Positions 52,282 through 64,000 of a stretch of 64,000 nt of DNA are shown here, in pieces (the stretch's first letter is position 1; each line of letters starts with the position of its first letter). The translations under genes and the position numbers were made by a program. Below the pieces are notes generated by a model, which searched no databases, was not told the origin of the DNA, and saw only the letters and a list, made by a program, of their open reading frames with translations. Source of the stretch: Trichosphaerium sp. ATCC 40318 (taxonomy: Eukaryota > Discosea > Flabellinia > Trichosidae). The DNA is taken from positions 40,658 through 104,657 of the forward strand of contig JALMLS010000042.1 of assembly GCA_038496445.1 (NCBI GenBank), in the 5' to 3' direction.

Positions 52282-54854
52282 CTAACTAAGTAATTTGAGC
52301 CCATTAAAGTACAGACTGAATAAAATCAAAAATAATCGTATCACACAAAAGCCTCCATCAACAAATGCTGATGACCTTGTAGTGCCTGGTGCATCTTCCT
52401 TTGGATTATCTGGTCTTGCTGGTATTAATCCAGTTGGAGTTGCTACTGGTTCCTCTAATGTTACTGGTTCCGCTGGAGCCACTGGGTCCACTGGAGTTAC
52501 TGGCGCTGTTGGTGGCATTGATTCCATTGGAGCTTGTGTTGTTGGTGCTGCTGGTGGTATTGATGCCGTTGGGGCTAGTGTTGTTGGTACTGTTGGTGGT
52601 ATTGATTCCATCGGAGCTGGTGTTGTTGGTGCTGGTGTTGTTGGCGCTGTTGTTATTGGTGCTGCTGTTGTTGGTGCTGGTGTTGTTGCTATTGGTTCCA
52701 TTGGCGGTACTGGTAGGGGACCATTGAACTTAAAGACAGTCATACCAATACCGAGCAAATAATCAACAAGAAACAAGTTTGTGGTATTAGTATTTAAATC
52801 AATAGAAATGAAGCCTCCTTGTAACACTCTAGATGCAATTAAAGTAGTTGCTGATATTGATGTTAAAGAACCTAAAACATGAAAGACCAAAATAAGTATG
52901 AGGTATTTTATGACAAAAAATCTTACCAATGGTTCCAGGTACTACAATAGTGTGTCCTAGTTCACAATTTCTAGATATAAAATCAGGATAAACCAACAAC
53001 TTGTTAGTGGAACCAAGGTAAAGAACACCATTGATAATATCCCCTGTTATATAAAGTAAATCAGCTTGACACTACATCTGTAAAAACACGTGCCTCCCAA
53101 ACCAAGATTGTCTCCTTCTATCCCACAAAATGGGGTTAACTTACAGGTTTCCAAATCAAACTCATGAATAGCTACAGCTCCCTTTAAAAATATTCTTCCA
53201 CTGTCTTTATCTATCATCAAACCATCAGTATTAACACCTGCAATACATTCTTTTTCCTGACAATGAAGGTGTAAGTGTTAACGCGATTAGAGGTTTCTGT
53301 ACAAGTTCACAGGTATTGAGATCAATGGAGAATATTTGGTGGTTGTCAACACGCATGTACAAGAGTCTATCATGTACAGCACTGTACTCCAATAATTCAA
53401 AAAAACTTGTACTAGGATTTGCAAATGGAACCTCACATACTATACTAGCATTAGTATAAATGGATAAATCGAAATGACATTTGTACATCCTACAACAACG
53501 GATATGTTTGAAATTAACCGATATTGAAATATATTACCGCTTTGCACAATTAGAGTATCAATCACACCTCCTTGTGGAGCTATTGTAGGTGGGAGTGTTG
53601 GTATTATCGGAGCAACAGGAGGTAATGTAGTATTATTTGGAGGTGGCAAAGTTCCTTCAAAAACCAGGGAAGAAAAGCCTCCCGGACGTCGCACAGGAAG
53701 CGTTGTTATTAAATCAGTTATTGTTGATGTTCCAATATCCAAAGAGATATATGTATTAAACTCCATACCAATGATTGTGTTATTTGATACTGCAGTAATA
53801 TCTAGACAACTATGTAAACAACACTATCTTGAATATAAAAACTATGTACCTCTTGGGTCTATATCTTCGTCTATAATTGTTTGATTAGTAACACAAGCCA
53901 TAGGACCTGTTAAAGGCGCTATGTCAATTGACCCAACGTTAGCAACGTATAATGTATCACCTATTATCTCCACTGTTAAAGTACAACTGGATTAGTCAAA
54001 CAACAAAATCAAAGTGGAATAGATTGTAAAAAAAAAAACGATAATCCAAATTTTTAGTTCGTCATTAATACTCTTCTCCGAAAAGTTTTTCCTTCCCTCA
54101 TAGTTTGTATAATGGGTTATAGCATGTAACTTAAGCATTCGCTGGTTGTTAACATGAACTATATAATCACAGTGGTGAAAAAAAAAGCAAGCTCAAAAAA
54201 AATGGATTATCGTCAATCTTCTTTATCGACCATCTAGGTCAACTCGAGAAAAAAAAATTAAAAAAAATAACGCACATCCACTAGTAGTAAGCGTGTAATC
54301 TAATTCACAATAGTATTCGAAAGAGCAATCCGTAGGATCAATCTGAGCAACTGCTTTTATTGTTGTCGACACTCCCCTCACTCCATATAATATTTGTGTC
54401 TCCTTATCAACGACAATGTGACCAAAGCCCGCCGAAATACAAGAATGCTAAAGAGGTAATAAACGTATAAACACAATATAAGGCTATCAATTGACTCAGG
54501 GTTTGTACCTTTACTTCACATGTGCGTGGATCTACTTGTAACAGGAATCCATTTGTTTTTACAAAAAGCGTATTCGTTGCTGGTAAATAAGACATTGAAA
54601 CGGCTGTATCAATGAGTTCTGGGCTGTCGCATGCTAAAGGCGTTTAGTCCGCATTGATACAGACAGAATTAAGCATTTTGGTGTTTTTGTACACTCAAGT
54701 GGTCCGTACTTTGCAGTATGATTGATGCGTCGTCTATTGATCGTATTTCAAACCCTATGGTACTGCTTGCAATTACATACGCATTATCTTCTTGTGAGAG
54801 CGTAACAGAGAGAAAAGTAGAGAGAGCTATCAAAAAGAACACTGTAGCTTTCAT
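52282..54854 (-). CDS. Surface protein: propeller-like ectodomain, Thr/Pro stalk, C-terminal hydrophobic tail
   Basis: Exon 1 is 54854-54693 (signal peptide MKATVFFLIALSTFLSVTLS). Later exons repeat a strand pattern with Leu-Tyr and Asp-x-x-Thr-Cys-[EK] turns: NTLFVKTNGFLLQVDPRTCE, RLLYMRVDNHQIFSIDLNTC, GRIFLKGAVAIHEFDLETC, GVLYLGSTNKLLVYPDF and GGFISIDLNTNTTNLFLVDY. This suggests a beta-propeller with four to six blades. A TTP/APT-type repeat stalk follows (about 90 residues, 52385-52700), then a hydrophobic C-terminus (CVIRLFLILFSLYF) suited to a GPI or membrane anchor. Some internal junctions were not fully resolved. Probably a cell-surface binding protein. Confidence 0.75.
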
Positions 54855-55053
54855 TAATGCGTTTACTACAAAGGTGATAAAACTTTCCAGAAAAGGAAGG
54901 TGTTGACGATAATTTGTAGTTTATTTTAATGGTTTTCGCTTATTTACTAGTAAATACAAGGAGCTCTATATTTTCTGCTATAATATCACGGTGCATGTCC
55001 AAATGAAGGCGAAATTTTAAATACGTGAAATATGTCGGAAAATGTTTTTGGTT
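54855..55053. other. Short intergenic spacer
   Basis: 200 bp between two minus-strand genes. No features beyond presumed promoter and 3' signals. Confidence 0.4.
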
Positions 55054-58000
55054 TTACCACTTTTCTACCCTCGCAAAATGTTGTTTGAGTGGTTTGGACC
55101 TGTTAACTTCCCTAGTACCTTCAATAAAGGCGTTGACAGCAGATTTCCAAAATGGTAAAAGAAGGTTCTTAATGCTGCCAGAATGATGAGACTTGACTGA
55201 ATTCTGTTCAAGCAACTCTGTAACACGAAATAAAAGTAAATGATAGAACAAAAAATATTTATACAAACAGCCTCACGGGTACTATCGATGTGCGCAAGAA
55301 AATAAGGGTGTTGAGTAAAAATGGGGCTAGGGTAAGTATTTTATTTTACTCTTTTGTACAATACCATAAAGCGGGGGAGCAAGAGAGAAATAAATGTCAA
55401 GTAGTTAAGAATTTTTCAATATTTTGGCTTTTTTCTTTTGTTGTTTTTTTGTTGTTGTTCACGTTTTGTTTCACGTGCGATTATTGTGTGGACTTACAAG
55501 CCATGTTTGGATAAAACAGACTTGGTATTAGCTGGTGTACCAAATCCCCTAGAAGAAAGTTTAGTTAGGGACTTTTTGCAATGAGGTAAAAAACAAGATA
55601 AAAAAAACTTGGGTGGTTTAAGTTTATGCTTACTTAAATAACTTCGCATCTAAACTACCAAGCTTTGAAATTACTTCAGCCTTTAATGACGCATTCTTTG
55701 TAGCTGTTGCTTCAGCCTAAGAGGGAAAAATAAGTCAGAATAAAAGTACCAACCGAGGAAAACGAAATAAAAAATTTCGTTGAATTGTACCGCTGAACCA
55801 TCGAGTATAGCATCAAGTAACGCATTACGGTCTGCTGTAGATATTTCTGTTCCCTTTTTGTCCCTTCATAACGTTAGAGCGACACGGACGAGCTTTTTTT
55901 CGGGAAAGAGAAAAGAGCTATTTGATAACGTACTTAACAACGTTTACAACGTAGACTTGTGGTTTGTAGCTTGTAAGTAAGCTCTTGAATCGACTTTCAG
56001 CAACATCACCATAAGCAGTGGAAGAAGGATAGTAGTAAGGGGTATTGGAAGCAGGGTCTTTGTTTCCAGTGAATCCAACCTAGCAAGTTTGTTAAGTTAA
56101 CGGTCTACGCGCGAAAGCCAAACCTTAAACATCTTTTCGGCTTGAGCTTGGTCGATCCTAGATACAAGAGGAAATGCGCCAGTAGTATCACGCAACATTA
56201 TAACAACTGATTTAGGGTGCTCTACAAAACTTGCTTCGCCTGAAACAACAAGTAAGTACAATTTTTCAACGCAAAAGAGCAGTACCATCTGGTAGAGGAG
56301 TTGTGATAAAAGTGCCTTGAGGATTGTTCTCTACAAAATCTCTATATCAAACGTTAGAAGCGTAATGCCACTAAAAACGGTAATCATACCCTCGTTTGCG
56401 TGGAGCCTCAGCATCTGAATGTGTAACACTGGCGTATGAACGGTAAACGCCTTCGTGTTTCCAAATTGCACCGCTTGCGCCGTACATATCACCTCTTGGT
56501 GCCTATTGATGAGTTACAACCACAAACGCGTAACAAAAAATCGTCGTACTTGTTGAAGCATCACTTGAGATGGATCAATAACAAGTGATGATACACCGTT
56601 TTTCACAAAAGTATGTGCGTGTAGAGGAAGAGCATCCTTTTCAAAGTACAAATAGTGGAAAGTTTGTAGAGTATCCAAACAGTGTTTAATTGAAGCTGTA
56701 GATTGAGAAGCACCAAGAAGAACGATTCCTAAGTGATATTAGACCCTGCTAAATAGAAACTACAAAAATTGTTTATACGCACTCTTATCAGGGTTGATAA
56801 CATGGAAAGGACCATTCTTAATACCAATGGACTCTAAAAAAGAAATTTAAGATACAGGCAAGTTGGAACAAATTCAAAGTAAAGGGCATGTACCTGGTGT
56901 TTGGTCACGCTCAACCAATGGGTTTTCTGATTTGTAGTTATGAGATATGTAAACGATCCAATCAGATGACCAAAGTTGAACACCACCATAACTAACCAAA
57001 CGTTAGTCACAAACAATGTTGTCGAAAATGTTTTTTGGAGAATCTATACGCTACTCGCTTTGTACGCGTAAATACCAATGTAGACGCGTGGACGAATTTT
57101 TTCGAGTAGATACAAGTAATTACACTACTTTCAAATCGATAGCGTTGAAAAATCAAAAGTCGCTACAGCAACCACAATGAATCTCTAATACGTACCCTGA
57201 TAATCTTGATGAACATAATAAATGCCTACGGTTGATTTAGCGCTTATCAAACAAAATAACTTTATACCTCAAGTACAAAGCGTGATTTCCGCTTTCCATT
57301 AGTGTACGAGTCCTCATTTCAGCAGCGCGATTTGAACCTACAGCTGCATCATGCATGAATTTATGAGGGATATCTTGATCTGACATCCAGTCTGTTTGCT
57401 ACAGACAACAATTAGACCAACAAACGAGATGGAGTTAAATAAACAAATTATTGACATATTTTCGTTAGAATTTGCTTTAAGGGTTCCACAAATACGTACA
57501 GCCTTAGCCAAGAAGCGAAATTGTTTCTTATCAATAGATTCAACGCCATCAGGTACAGAGTATTGATCTGTGTCAACAAAATACCTTGATTTTTCATCAG
57601 TCTCTTTTTTTTCGAAGATCAAACGCTAAAAACTTACACTTTATGATCAATAGGTGAATCAGCAGCGTCAGTGTGAATAGCTTTATATTTATCTAGATTT
57701 GAGCGTTACCAAACAAAGCCTACACGTGAGTTCTCCATTTTCTTACCAGCTACACCCTCTGCAAGCATCAATAAATGGCGAAAATGTGGATTTCTGTACG
57801 TTGTACCATCTATTTTGCGACAAAGTAAGTAAAATGAGTTGTATAGGTTTGTTTCACTCTATTTTTGTGTGTTTCGGTACTCTAGATTACGTACAGGCGG
57901 AAGGTGCGACTTGGTATCGTGCCATTGTGAAATTAACTGCTGGATATCTTCCGAATGAATTTTGAGGAAAGACAACAACATGTTGCTCTCCTTCAAAGTC

Positions 58001-58259
58001 TATCTGCTTCTATACGAACTGGTTAACTTTTATTGTTTGTTTGCCGCCCAGCGTACAAAATCTCTTTTATTTCTGCTAATTCTGGCTTCTTGGAGCTGGG
58101 TTAACGCTCTGGTGGGTGTTTGCACTCGAATAGTCTATCTTTTGTTAATTAAGTGTTTTCGTTACCTACACTCACTTGTTTCGAAGCTACAATGGCATTT
58201 TTACCCTTTGTTTTTTGCACGATTTTTGCCTGTCCGTGCCAAATTGACCTTGAAAGCAT
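55054..58259 (-). CDS. Mitochondrial-targeted, divergent PEPCK(ATP)-like protein, many exons
   Basis: Starts at 58259 with a presequence-like N-terminus (MLSRSIWHGQAKIVQKTKG; exon 58259-58176). Many short exons continue: DFEGEQHVVVFPQNSFGRYP, YRNPHFRHLLMLAEGV, SRYFVDTDQYSVPDGVESI, SYGGVQLWSSDWIVYISHNY, GIKNGPFHVINPDK, RIVLLGASQSTASIK. The C-terminal part parallels ATP-dependent phosphoenolpyruvate carboxykinase: VIMLRDTTGAFPLVSRI..QA..MF..GFTG, then YVVNVV, then GTEISTADRNALLDAILDGS. I did not find the PEPCK kinase P-loop (GLSGTGKTT), so activity is doubtful. The stop is at 55494, or at 55054 if a GC-donor intron joins the LLEQNSVKSHHSG...ARVEKW exon. Family assignment is tentative. Confidence 0.65.
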
Positions 58260-58413
58260 AGTAGAGAGGACAGGTGCGGTGTAAGAAGCGTTTTAAGACC
58301 TACTGCCAGATGAGACTCGTTTTGACCAAGTCAAAGCGTAGAAGTTGTGAAAAAAACTTGTAAAGTACACCAACACTCGTTAAGTAACCAGAGACGAAGT
58401 GAATACAGCCCAA
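58260..58413. promoter_or_regulatory. Short divergent promoter region
   Basis: 154 bp between the start of the PEPCK-like gene (minus) and the start of the BOP1 homologue (plus), so likely a bidirectional promoter. No element recognised. Confidence 0.4.
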
Positions 58414-61400
58414 ATGTCTCACAGAAGAGGTACGCAGAAAAAAACGCGCAATGTCAAAGCAAACAGTTGTATATGCTTGTATAATTCGCGAAACGCTGTG
58501 CAAATGTTGAGAAATTTTTATTACCTTTTTGTTTTTTGGCAAATTCGCTGTGGCTCAGCTTGCGTTACAGGAAAGCGCCCATCAAAGCGCAAGCGCCCTG
58601 TGGCGGCAGAAACTTCCTCCAGTGCCGCAAGCGAATCAACAAAAGGCCCAAGTATGATGGGAGGCGTAGATTTATTCGATGGTATGCTCCAATATATGCT
58701 AAACGAGCCTAATACACATTTCAGTCGATGCTGCTGACAGCTCCATTCAAAAGGAAGCAAACGCCACCACTGGTATTGAAGATGATCTAGAAAACATTAG
58801 GAAGCGCAAATTAGGCAAATTAAACAAAATTGACATTGAAGCTATGGGCTTTAAGGATATTTCAGAGCTAGAAGATCTACTATACGATTCTGAGGACTCT
58901 GAAAATGAGGTACACGAAATGAATATACTTTGACAAGTCAATTAGCCAGAAAGAGTTTTTCTTTGTTTTTTGCGTTTGTTTTATTTTAATGCCTTTAGCG
59001 TACTCTCACTACAATCGGTAATGTACCACTTGAGTGGTATGATGATTACGAGCATCTTGGTTATGATCTTGATGGTAATCCAGTCAAAAAACCTAAACAG
59101 TATGATGAAATTGATAAATGGGTTACAAGACACGAAACACCGACATCTTGGTACGTGACATATCCTCGCATTTTCTATTTCTTTCTTTTTTTTTTCTGAA
59201 AATAGATGTCTAACAGCTTGTTTCAGGCGTGTTGTTTTCGATGAGAAAACTGGTAAGAAGATTGTCCTATCCGCAAGAGATCTTAAAATTATACAACAAA
59301 TACGTAAGGGAGAGGAACCTGCACGATATGCGTCAGAGAATGTGCGTAGAACTTTTTTTTTTGTTTAGTTCTGTTTTTGACTGTATTATTAGTGGTTTGT
59401 TGAGTTTACAGAACATAAAGATGATACACATGCTGTAACTAACCGACCACCTACAAAATCAAGCTTCTTGCCTTCGAAATGGGAGAAACAGAAGGTACTA
59501 CTTCTTCAGTAAACCGATGAGATATTAATACTTTTGTTTAGATACAAGAACTGATGGTCAAGATGCGCAAAGGGTTTATTAAATTTGATCCTGAAAAGTT
59601 GAAACCAAAGACAGATGATGGCATGCTTGAAGATCCTCTTATTTCTCAACAGTTTTATGATATGTGGGGAGATGAGGAGGATACTAAAGATCCTCTTAAC
59701 AGATTACTGGCGCCAAAAGAGCGTCCACCACGTGCGTTTAATTTTAATCGTTTTGTTTTCTTTTGTTTCACCAAATCTTCATTTGTCGCTGTTCTTTTTC
59801 CCTACGAAAGCGTAAATACCCTTTGCATTCTGTTTCAGTACAAAAGGGATTTACTTGGAGTGGGTTCGACGTTGACCAACCTTGTGTTCTTTGAACTTCA
59901 GAATTTTTTTGGTTTTTTTTCTAAATTCCTTTATTAGAGAATGAAGAGTCATACAATCCACCTAAAGAATATCTATGGGATGAAAGAGAAGAGAATAATT
60001 ATGATAAAACACCAAAAGAACTACGTAAACAATACTGGAAGCCTAAATCATACGGCAAACTCCTTGATGTTCCGGCATACCAGCACTTTTTCAAAGAGCG
60101 TATGGATAGATGCCTTGATCTATACATGTGTAGACGTCTACCTAAACCAAAGGTAATTATTTCTCACATTCTTCATTGTGAAGCCATTCTTTGAAAAAAC
60201 CAAGAAGTTTCTAGACCGTAATTAACACGTGTTTTGTTTAGAAAACAAAACGAAAAAACAGGGATGATATTCCTCCTATGCCAAAACCAGAAGAACTCAG
60301 ACCTTTCCCAGAAAAAGAACGTATACGTTATATTGGTCATGAAGGTGGTGTTCGATCTATTAGCGTTTATCCAAGTGGACAATGGATGCTCTCAGGTTAG
60401 TTTCTAAAACAAAAACAAATCACATTTTTTTTTTTTTTTTTGACATATTTGTTTTATAGGTTCTGACGATAAAACTGTTCGTCTTTGGGAAGTACAAACA
60501 GGTCGTTGTCAAAACAAATGGCAATTTGACTCTATTATACATCAAGTATCTTGGAATCCAAATCCTGACTACTGTTGTTTCTGTGTTGTTACGTAAGTGA
60601 TTGTTTTTGTTGACGTCTTTTGGTTTCTTTTCTTGCTTTTTTTTTCTGAACAATTTTTTTACTGCCTCGCTTGGTTTTTGACGATACGTTGGTAGTGATA
60701 AATGTGTGTACTTTGTTGTACCAGATATTGGTTCAGAAGAACAAACAGCCTACACAAAAGCTCTATTTGGTGAAGATAGAGAAACTATTATACAAGATAA
60801 GATGCTATCAAAGGTACAATGGCATTACCCTACAGAAGAGGAGAGGGAACATAAAATCGCTTCTAAGATCACCTTTGCCTACGTTGTACGTACAGCCATA
60901 CTCTATTGCTGTTTTAGGCTCTAACTAATGCAATGTATAGAAAGCAAGCGTAAAACATATGACTTGGCACTCCCGCGGTGACTACATGGCGACTGTAGCT
61001 CCTCAAGGTATGTTTATCTTTAGCTTACGTATTCGCTATCTTACGCGTCCGATTAGCTACTGCTACAGCCGTATTGTTTCATCGTATAACAAAGAGACAA
61101 ACACAAGCACCATTTAAAAAGAATAAGGGTACGTTTGTTATTCAGGAACGCTTACAGGCGATACACAGTGTGGCCTGTTGTTAAGGCAATCTATTGACAT
61201 TTTCTTCTTTTTGTAGGTTACATTACTGCTGTAAAATTTCATCCATTCAAGCCTTGGTTGTATCTATGCTCTAAGCAATATTGTCGTGTTTATGACTTAA
61301 AAACACGTAATCTGAAATACAAAATTACTGGTAATTTTGAATTCATTTCGTCAATTGATGTTCATCCAAAGGGTACGTGCTAGTGGTTTGAAGCTTTCTT

Positions 61401-61940
61401 TTATAACTCGTGGTTCGCTAACTGAACAAAACAGGAGATAATTGTATCATTGGTACCTACGAGAAGCGTTTACACTGGTATGATCACGATCTATCGTCCG
61501 AAGCTCCTTGGAAGAGAATAAAGTACGTTTTTTTTTCCAATTTCTCACAACTCGATGCGACACATTTCACTTTCTTTTTTTCTCCGTTTTTGTTGATGGA
61601 ATGGCTGATTGCTTTTGTTTCTAGGTATCATAAAGACTCATTGCGTAAAGTTGTATTTCACCCAATGTATCCTCTTTTCGCTTCCTGTGCAGACGATGGA
61701 CAGATTCACGTATACCATGGAATGGTGTACGATGATTTAACGAAGAATGCTTTGATTGTTCCATTGAAAATATTACGCGGTCACCAACGCGTAGACGGAT
61801 ATGGTACGTATTTACTTACGGGTACGGTGACATGGCTAACGTGGTTTTTTCTCGTAGGAATTTTAGACATCGCTTTTTACCCTGGACAACCATGGCTATT
61901 TAGTGCTGGCGCTGATTCAACAATACGATTGTGGGTATAA
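58414..61940 (+). CDS. BOP1: BOP1/ERB1 ribosome-biogenesis WD40 protein, many exons
   Basis: Starts MSHRRG at 58414. Short exons encode an acidic Lys/Arg-rich N-terminus (KRPSKRKRPVAAE, LYDSEDSENE), then the BOP1NT domain: TIGNVPLEWYDDYEHLGYDL, DEIDKWV, FLPSKWEKQK, YNPPKEYLWDE, PKELRKQYWKPKSY. A seven-bladed WD40 propeller follows (RYIGHEGGVRSISVYPSGQW, SGSDDKTVRLWEVQTG, MTWHSRGDYMATVAP, ITAVKFHPFKPWLY, KVVFHPMYPLFASCADDGQI, AFYPGQPWLFSAGADSTIRL) to the stop at 61940. In yeast and animals this protein, with NOP7/PES1 and YTM1/WDR12, forms the PeBoW complex that processes 27S/32S rRNA for the 60S subunit in the nucleolus. Domain order and length are as usual. AATAAA follows directly. Confidence 0.96.
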
Positions 61941-63036
61941 GAACGAATAAAAAATAAAAAAAAGCGGCGAGAGCAGTTTTGTAAAGTGATCAGTGTTTTT
62001 GTTGTTTTTTTGTTTGTGTATGGTATTTTTAATGTTTCTATTGCATTACGTACATTTATTGTATCTTTAACACGTGATTAAAATAAAAATGGTTTTAAAC
62101 CAAATCTAGTACCTAAACTCCGTCAAATAAAATACTTCCAGCTACGTCCTACTCGAAAACAGTCTTACTATCTTCTTTTTCCCGGATTTACGAGATCTGT
62201 TTTCGATAGTCTCAATAAGCGGTATATTGGCGTCCGACTCAAAAATACACACCAATACTACTCAAAACAGAGTGCTACACTAATAAACGACAGATTTGCC
62301 CGACAAATCCGAGTTCCCCAATTTTTTTTTTCAAATCCGTTAACAGTCGTTTTTTTTATCTGTGAAATATCGACCGTGCGTATTTATACAATACGAATTG
62401 TCTTTCGTGGCTTTTTGTGAGTTTCTCCATTGGGAGGTTTTTCTTCCAAATCGTTTTATGCCCGTACCACCCACTCCACAATAAACACGCACGCGTATAA
62501 AAACGAATAAACGACTTTCTAGCATAAGTTATTACAGCTGACATTACAACAGGTTGTGCGCTTTTGCCAATGCCAAAACAGTCTTAAAAACGGTTGGTGT
62601 AAGCAGCAGCAAGGTAGTTTATTCTTCGGCGTACACAAGTTTTTGATGTTCCTGTAACAAAAAAAGCTTCCTTTCGCAGTTTTACTACAAAGTACACCCT
62701 ATGTATACGCTAGTTGGCTTGTATATATCCTCTCATGCTATAGCAATTGTTGTATATGATCAAAGAGCCATTCTGGGCCCAAGAATGCTTTGACAGCGAC
62801 CGTTTTTCCCGAGACAGAAGTAGTTTATAATCAAAAGAGTTTTAAACAGGATAGTAACCCATCTCCACGCGTCACAAGTGTACCAGTGGTAGTGAAATAA
62901 AAAACACCCATACAACACAAATAAAAAAGCCTATTGTTGGCGTATCACGTGTCACGTGAACCAAGCGGTACTAACGAACAGTGGAAAAAATCATTAAAGC
63001 AAAGTTGTTTTATTATTAATGAAACAAAGTATTGTA
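61941..63036. other. Gene-poor stretch (~1.1 kb)
   Basis: The 3' flank of BOP1, then A/T-rich sequence with CACGTG at 62070 and a close pair at 62947/62953. Frames here do not look coding. Confidence 0.5.
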
Positions 63037-63483
63037 CTAACAACGGTTGTTTTCAACGTCCCCTGTGCTATGATATACAAAGACAAACCTTCTCCAATGT
63101 ACGAAAACGTCCATAGCTGGCGCTGGATTGTGAAATAGCTTTGTTCTGACTTCCTTTTGTGGTTCGCACTCGAATGTTGTTAATGTTTCCAAACCTATGG
63201 CTCTACCGTTGTAATGGCTGTTCTTGTATCTCATTACTTGCGGGTTCCTCACGTTGTACCTTTTTTTGCTCACTAACAATTTTGGATTAGTAAAATAAAG
63301 AGCAAAATGGGGCTGTGTACCTGCTGATCGGTGGTAAGTGAGCTGATAGCGCTCTGTCTCATGGACAAACTCGACGGCTGGCTTGAATATCCACGGGCGC
63401 TTTACTCTCGAGGTTCTAGTGTTTTTTATGGCGAATTGATTTGCACGTGCAGATGCAGAAGAGAGGTTATGGGATGTAAACAT
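63037..63483 (-). CDS. Uncharacterised 148-codon ORF
   Basis: An uninterrupted ATG-led frame. The product is basic and aromatic (RPWIFKPAVEFVHETERYQLTYH, KRYNVRNPQVMRYKNSHYNG), with no signal peptide or known motif. An AATAAA lies just past the stop on the same strand (near 63015), supporting a real transcript. Function unknown. Confidence 0.45.
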   Translation of the reverse strand: MFTSHNLSSASARANQFAIKNTRTSRVKRPWIFKPAVEFVHETERYQLTYHRSAGTQPHFALYFTNPKLLVSKKRYNVRNPQVMRYKNSHYNGRAIGLETLTTFECEPQKEVRTKLFHNPAPAMDVFVHWRRFVFVYHSTGDVENNRC

Positions 63484-64000
63484 TTTCTTTCTTGTTGTTG
63501 CTGTAGTTTGTGCTTGAATTTTATGGATAGAAAGGCCAATAATTTTGATAAAATAATCTTTTTAATGCACATACATGACATTTTGATTTATTTTCTTTGG
63601 CGTCTTTTTTATTCTATAAGGGGCATAGTTGCAGTTGTAGGGACAAGAAACTTACGAGGATATGTTCACTGTTATAAACCGTATCCGTTAAAGCAAAATA
63701 ATAGGCTTACTTTGTAGGTGAGCGTCCTGTTCATCGTTGTGTTTGAAACTTTTTTTTTCTGCAAAAAATTAAACATTCATCTCCTAGAAAGTGACGCCCG
63801 GAAAAAAAAGTTTACCCACTCCAATCTCCGTATAAAAGCTTAGATAGTACAATGTTAACTGTATTTTACCTTTTGGAAATAAACCGAAATAGTCGTTTCA
63901 GTGTGAACACAAAAAAGATGAAATTTCAATATTTTTGTTCAAAAAAAAAATTCTATTAGTTTTCATGTACGTCATGATGTGCTAACAAATTCCTTACAGA
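63484..64000. other. Right edge, no supported gene
   Basis: A/T-rich, with several open frames lacking signals. Confidence 0.4.

Noticed and set aside
52295-52762. Plus-strand frames rich in Gly/Val/Ala or Leu/Val over the Thr/Pro repeats
   Set aside because: They are antisense shadows of the repetitive ACT/CCA codons of the minus-strand stalk.
57699-58261. Plus-strand hydrophobic open frames before BOP1
   Set aside because: The minus strand here encodes the spliced N-terminus of the PEPCK-like gene with a presequence and conserved junctions.
1-64000. Integrated giant-virus genome
   Set aside because: No capsid, polymerase or packaging gene is visible; only gene families shared with such viruses, mixed with ordinary intron-rich host genes.

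Overview
The window is nuclear DNA from an AT-rich, intron-dense unicellular eukaryote. Genes sit on both strands and are cut by many short introns (mostly about 35-60 bp, donor GTACGT/GTAAGT/GTATGT, acceptor usually after a T-run). AATAAA often lies at or just after the stop codon. Products are typically eukaryotic: a BOP1/ERB1-type ribosome-biogenesis WD40 protein, Ras and Rab-like GTPases, a homeodomain protein, a PH-C1 protein, F-box and BTB proteins, a STRA6-like membrane receptor, an ABCB half-transporter and a heavily interrupted sulfatase. Spherulin-4, F-box and small-GTPase families suggest an amoebozoan or opisthokont-type protist, but I cannot place it further. Several gene models were spliced by hand and checked for reading phase across every junction; these are firmer than the calls marked low.

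Layout. 0-9.5 kb: a minus-strand W-x-x-W-[KR]-F repeat protein running off the left edge, a secreted Cys-rich protein, a 19-exon STRA6-like multipass protein and a 13-exon ABC half-transporter. 9.6-9.8 kb: a tRNA-Glu(CUC)-like gene whose 3' half precedes its 5' half (permuted), joined to a dispersed Pol III-type repeat. 10-22 kb: an SGNH/PC-esterase-like enzyme, a homeobox gene, a PH-C1 protein, a WD-like protein and a spherulin-4 family protein, with three sizeable gene-poor gaps.

22-42.5 kb: an accessory-looking region in which most genes have no intron or one intron: SMI1/KNR4 (SUKH), F-box-LRR, F-box-YwqK/MORN-2 (three copies), BTB and two Ras genes. It also holds several non-autonomous transposable elements: two with TTAA target sites and one hAT-like insertion that splits an F-box-LRR gene. 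The typical 24-exon sulfatase lies inside it. The two Ras genes are an inverted duplication carrying a remnant of the sulfatase 3' end. A putative GREB1/TAGT-type glycosyltransferase-like protein (26.5-28.0 kb) also lies here.

42.6-50.3 kb: a small-GTPase cluster with three Rab-like genes (one minus, two plus) that begin Met-Gly and lack C-terminal prenylation cysteines, plus a Ras-like gene with a broken P-loop and a short F-box gene. 50.3-64 kb: a secreted protein, a propeller-like protein with a Thr/Pro-rich stalk, a divergent mitochondrial-targeted PEPCK(ATP)-like protein, the BOP1 homologue, and a gene-poor right end.

Two genome-wide features stand out. At least seven introns read best as GC-AG, most starting GCACGT/GCACGA/GCACGC, a T-to-C variant of the common GTACGT donor. 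The palindrome CACGTG occurs about 45 times by eye, several-fold more than base composition predicts.
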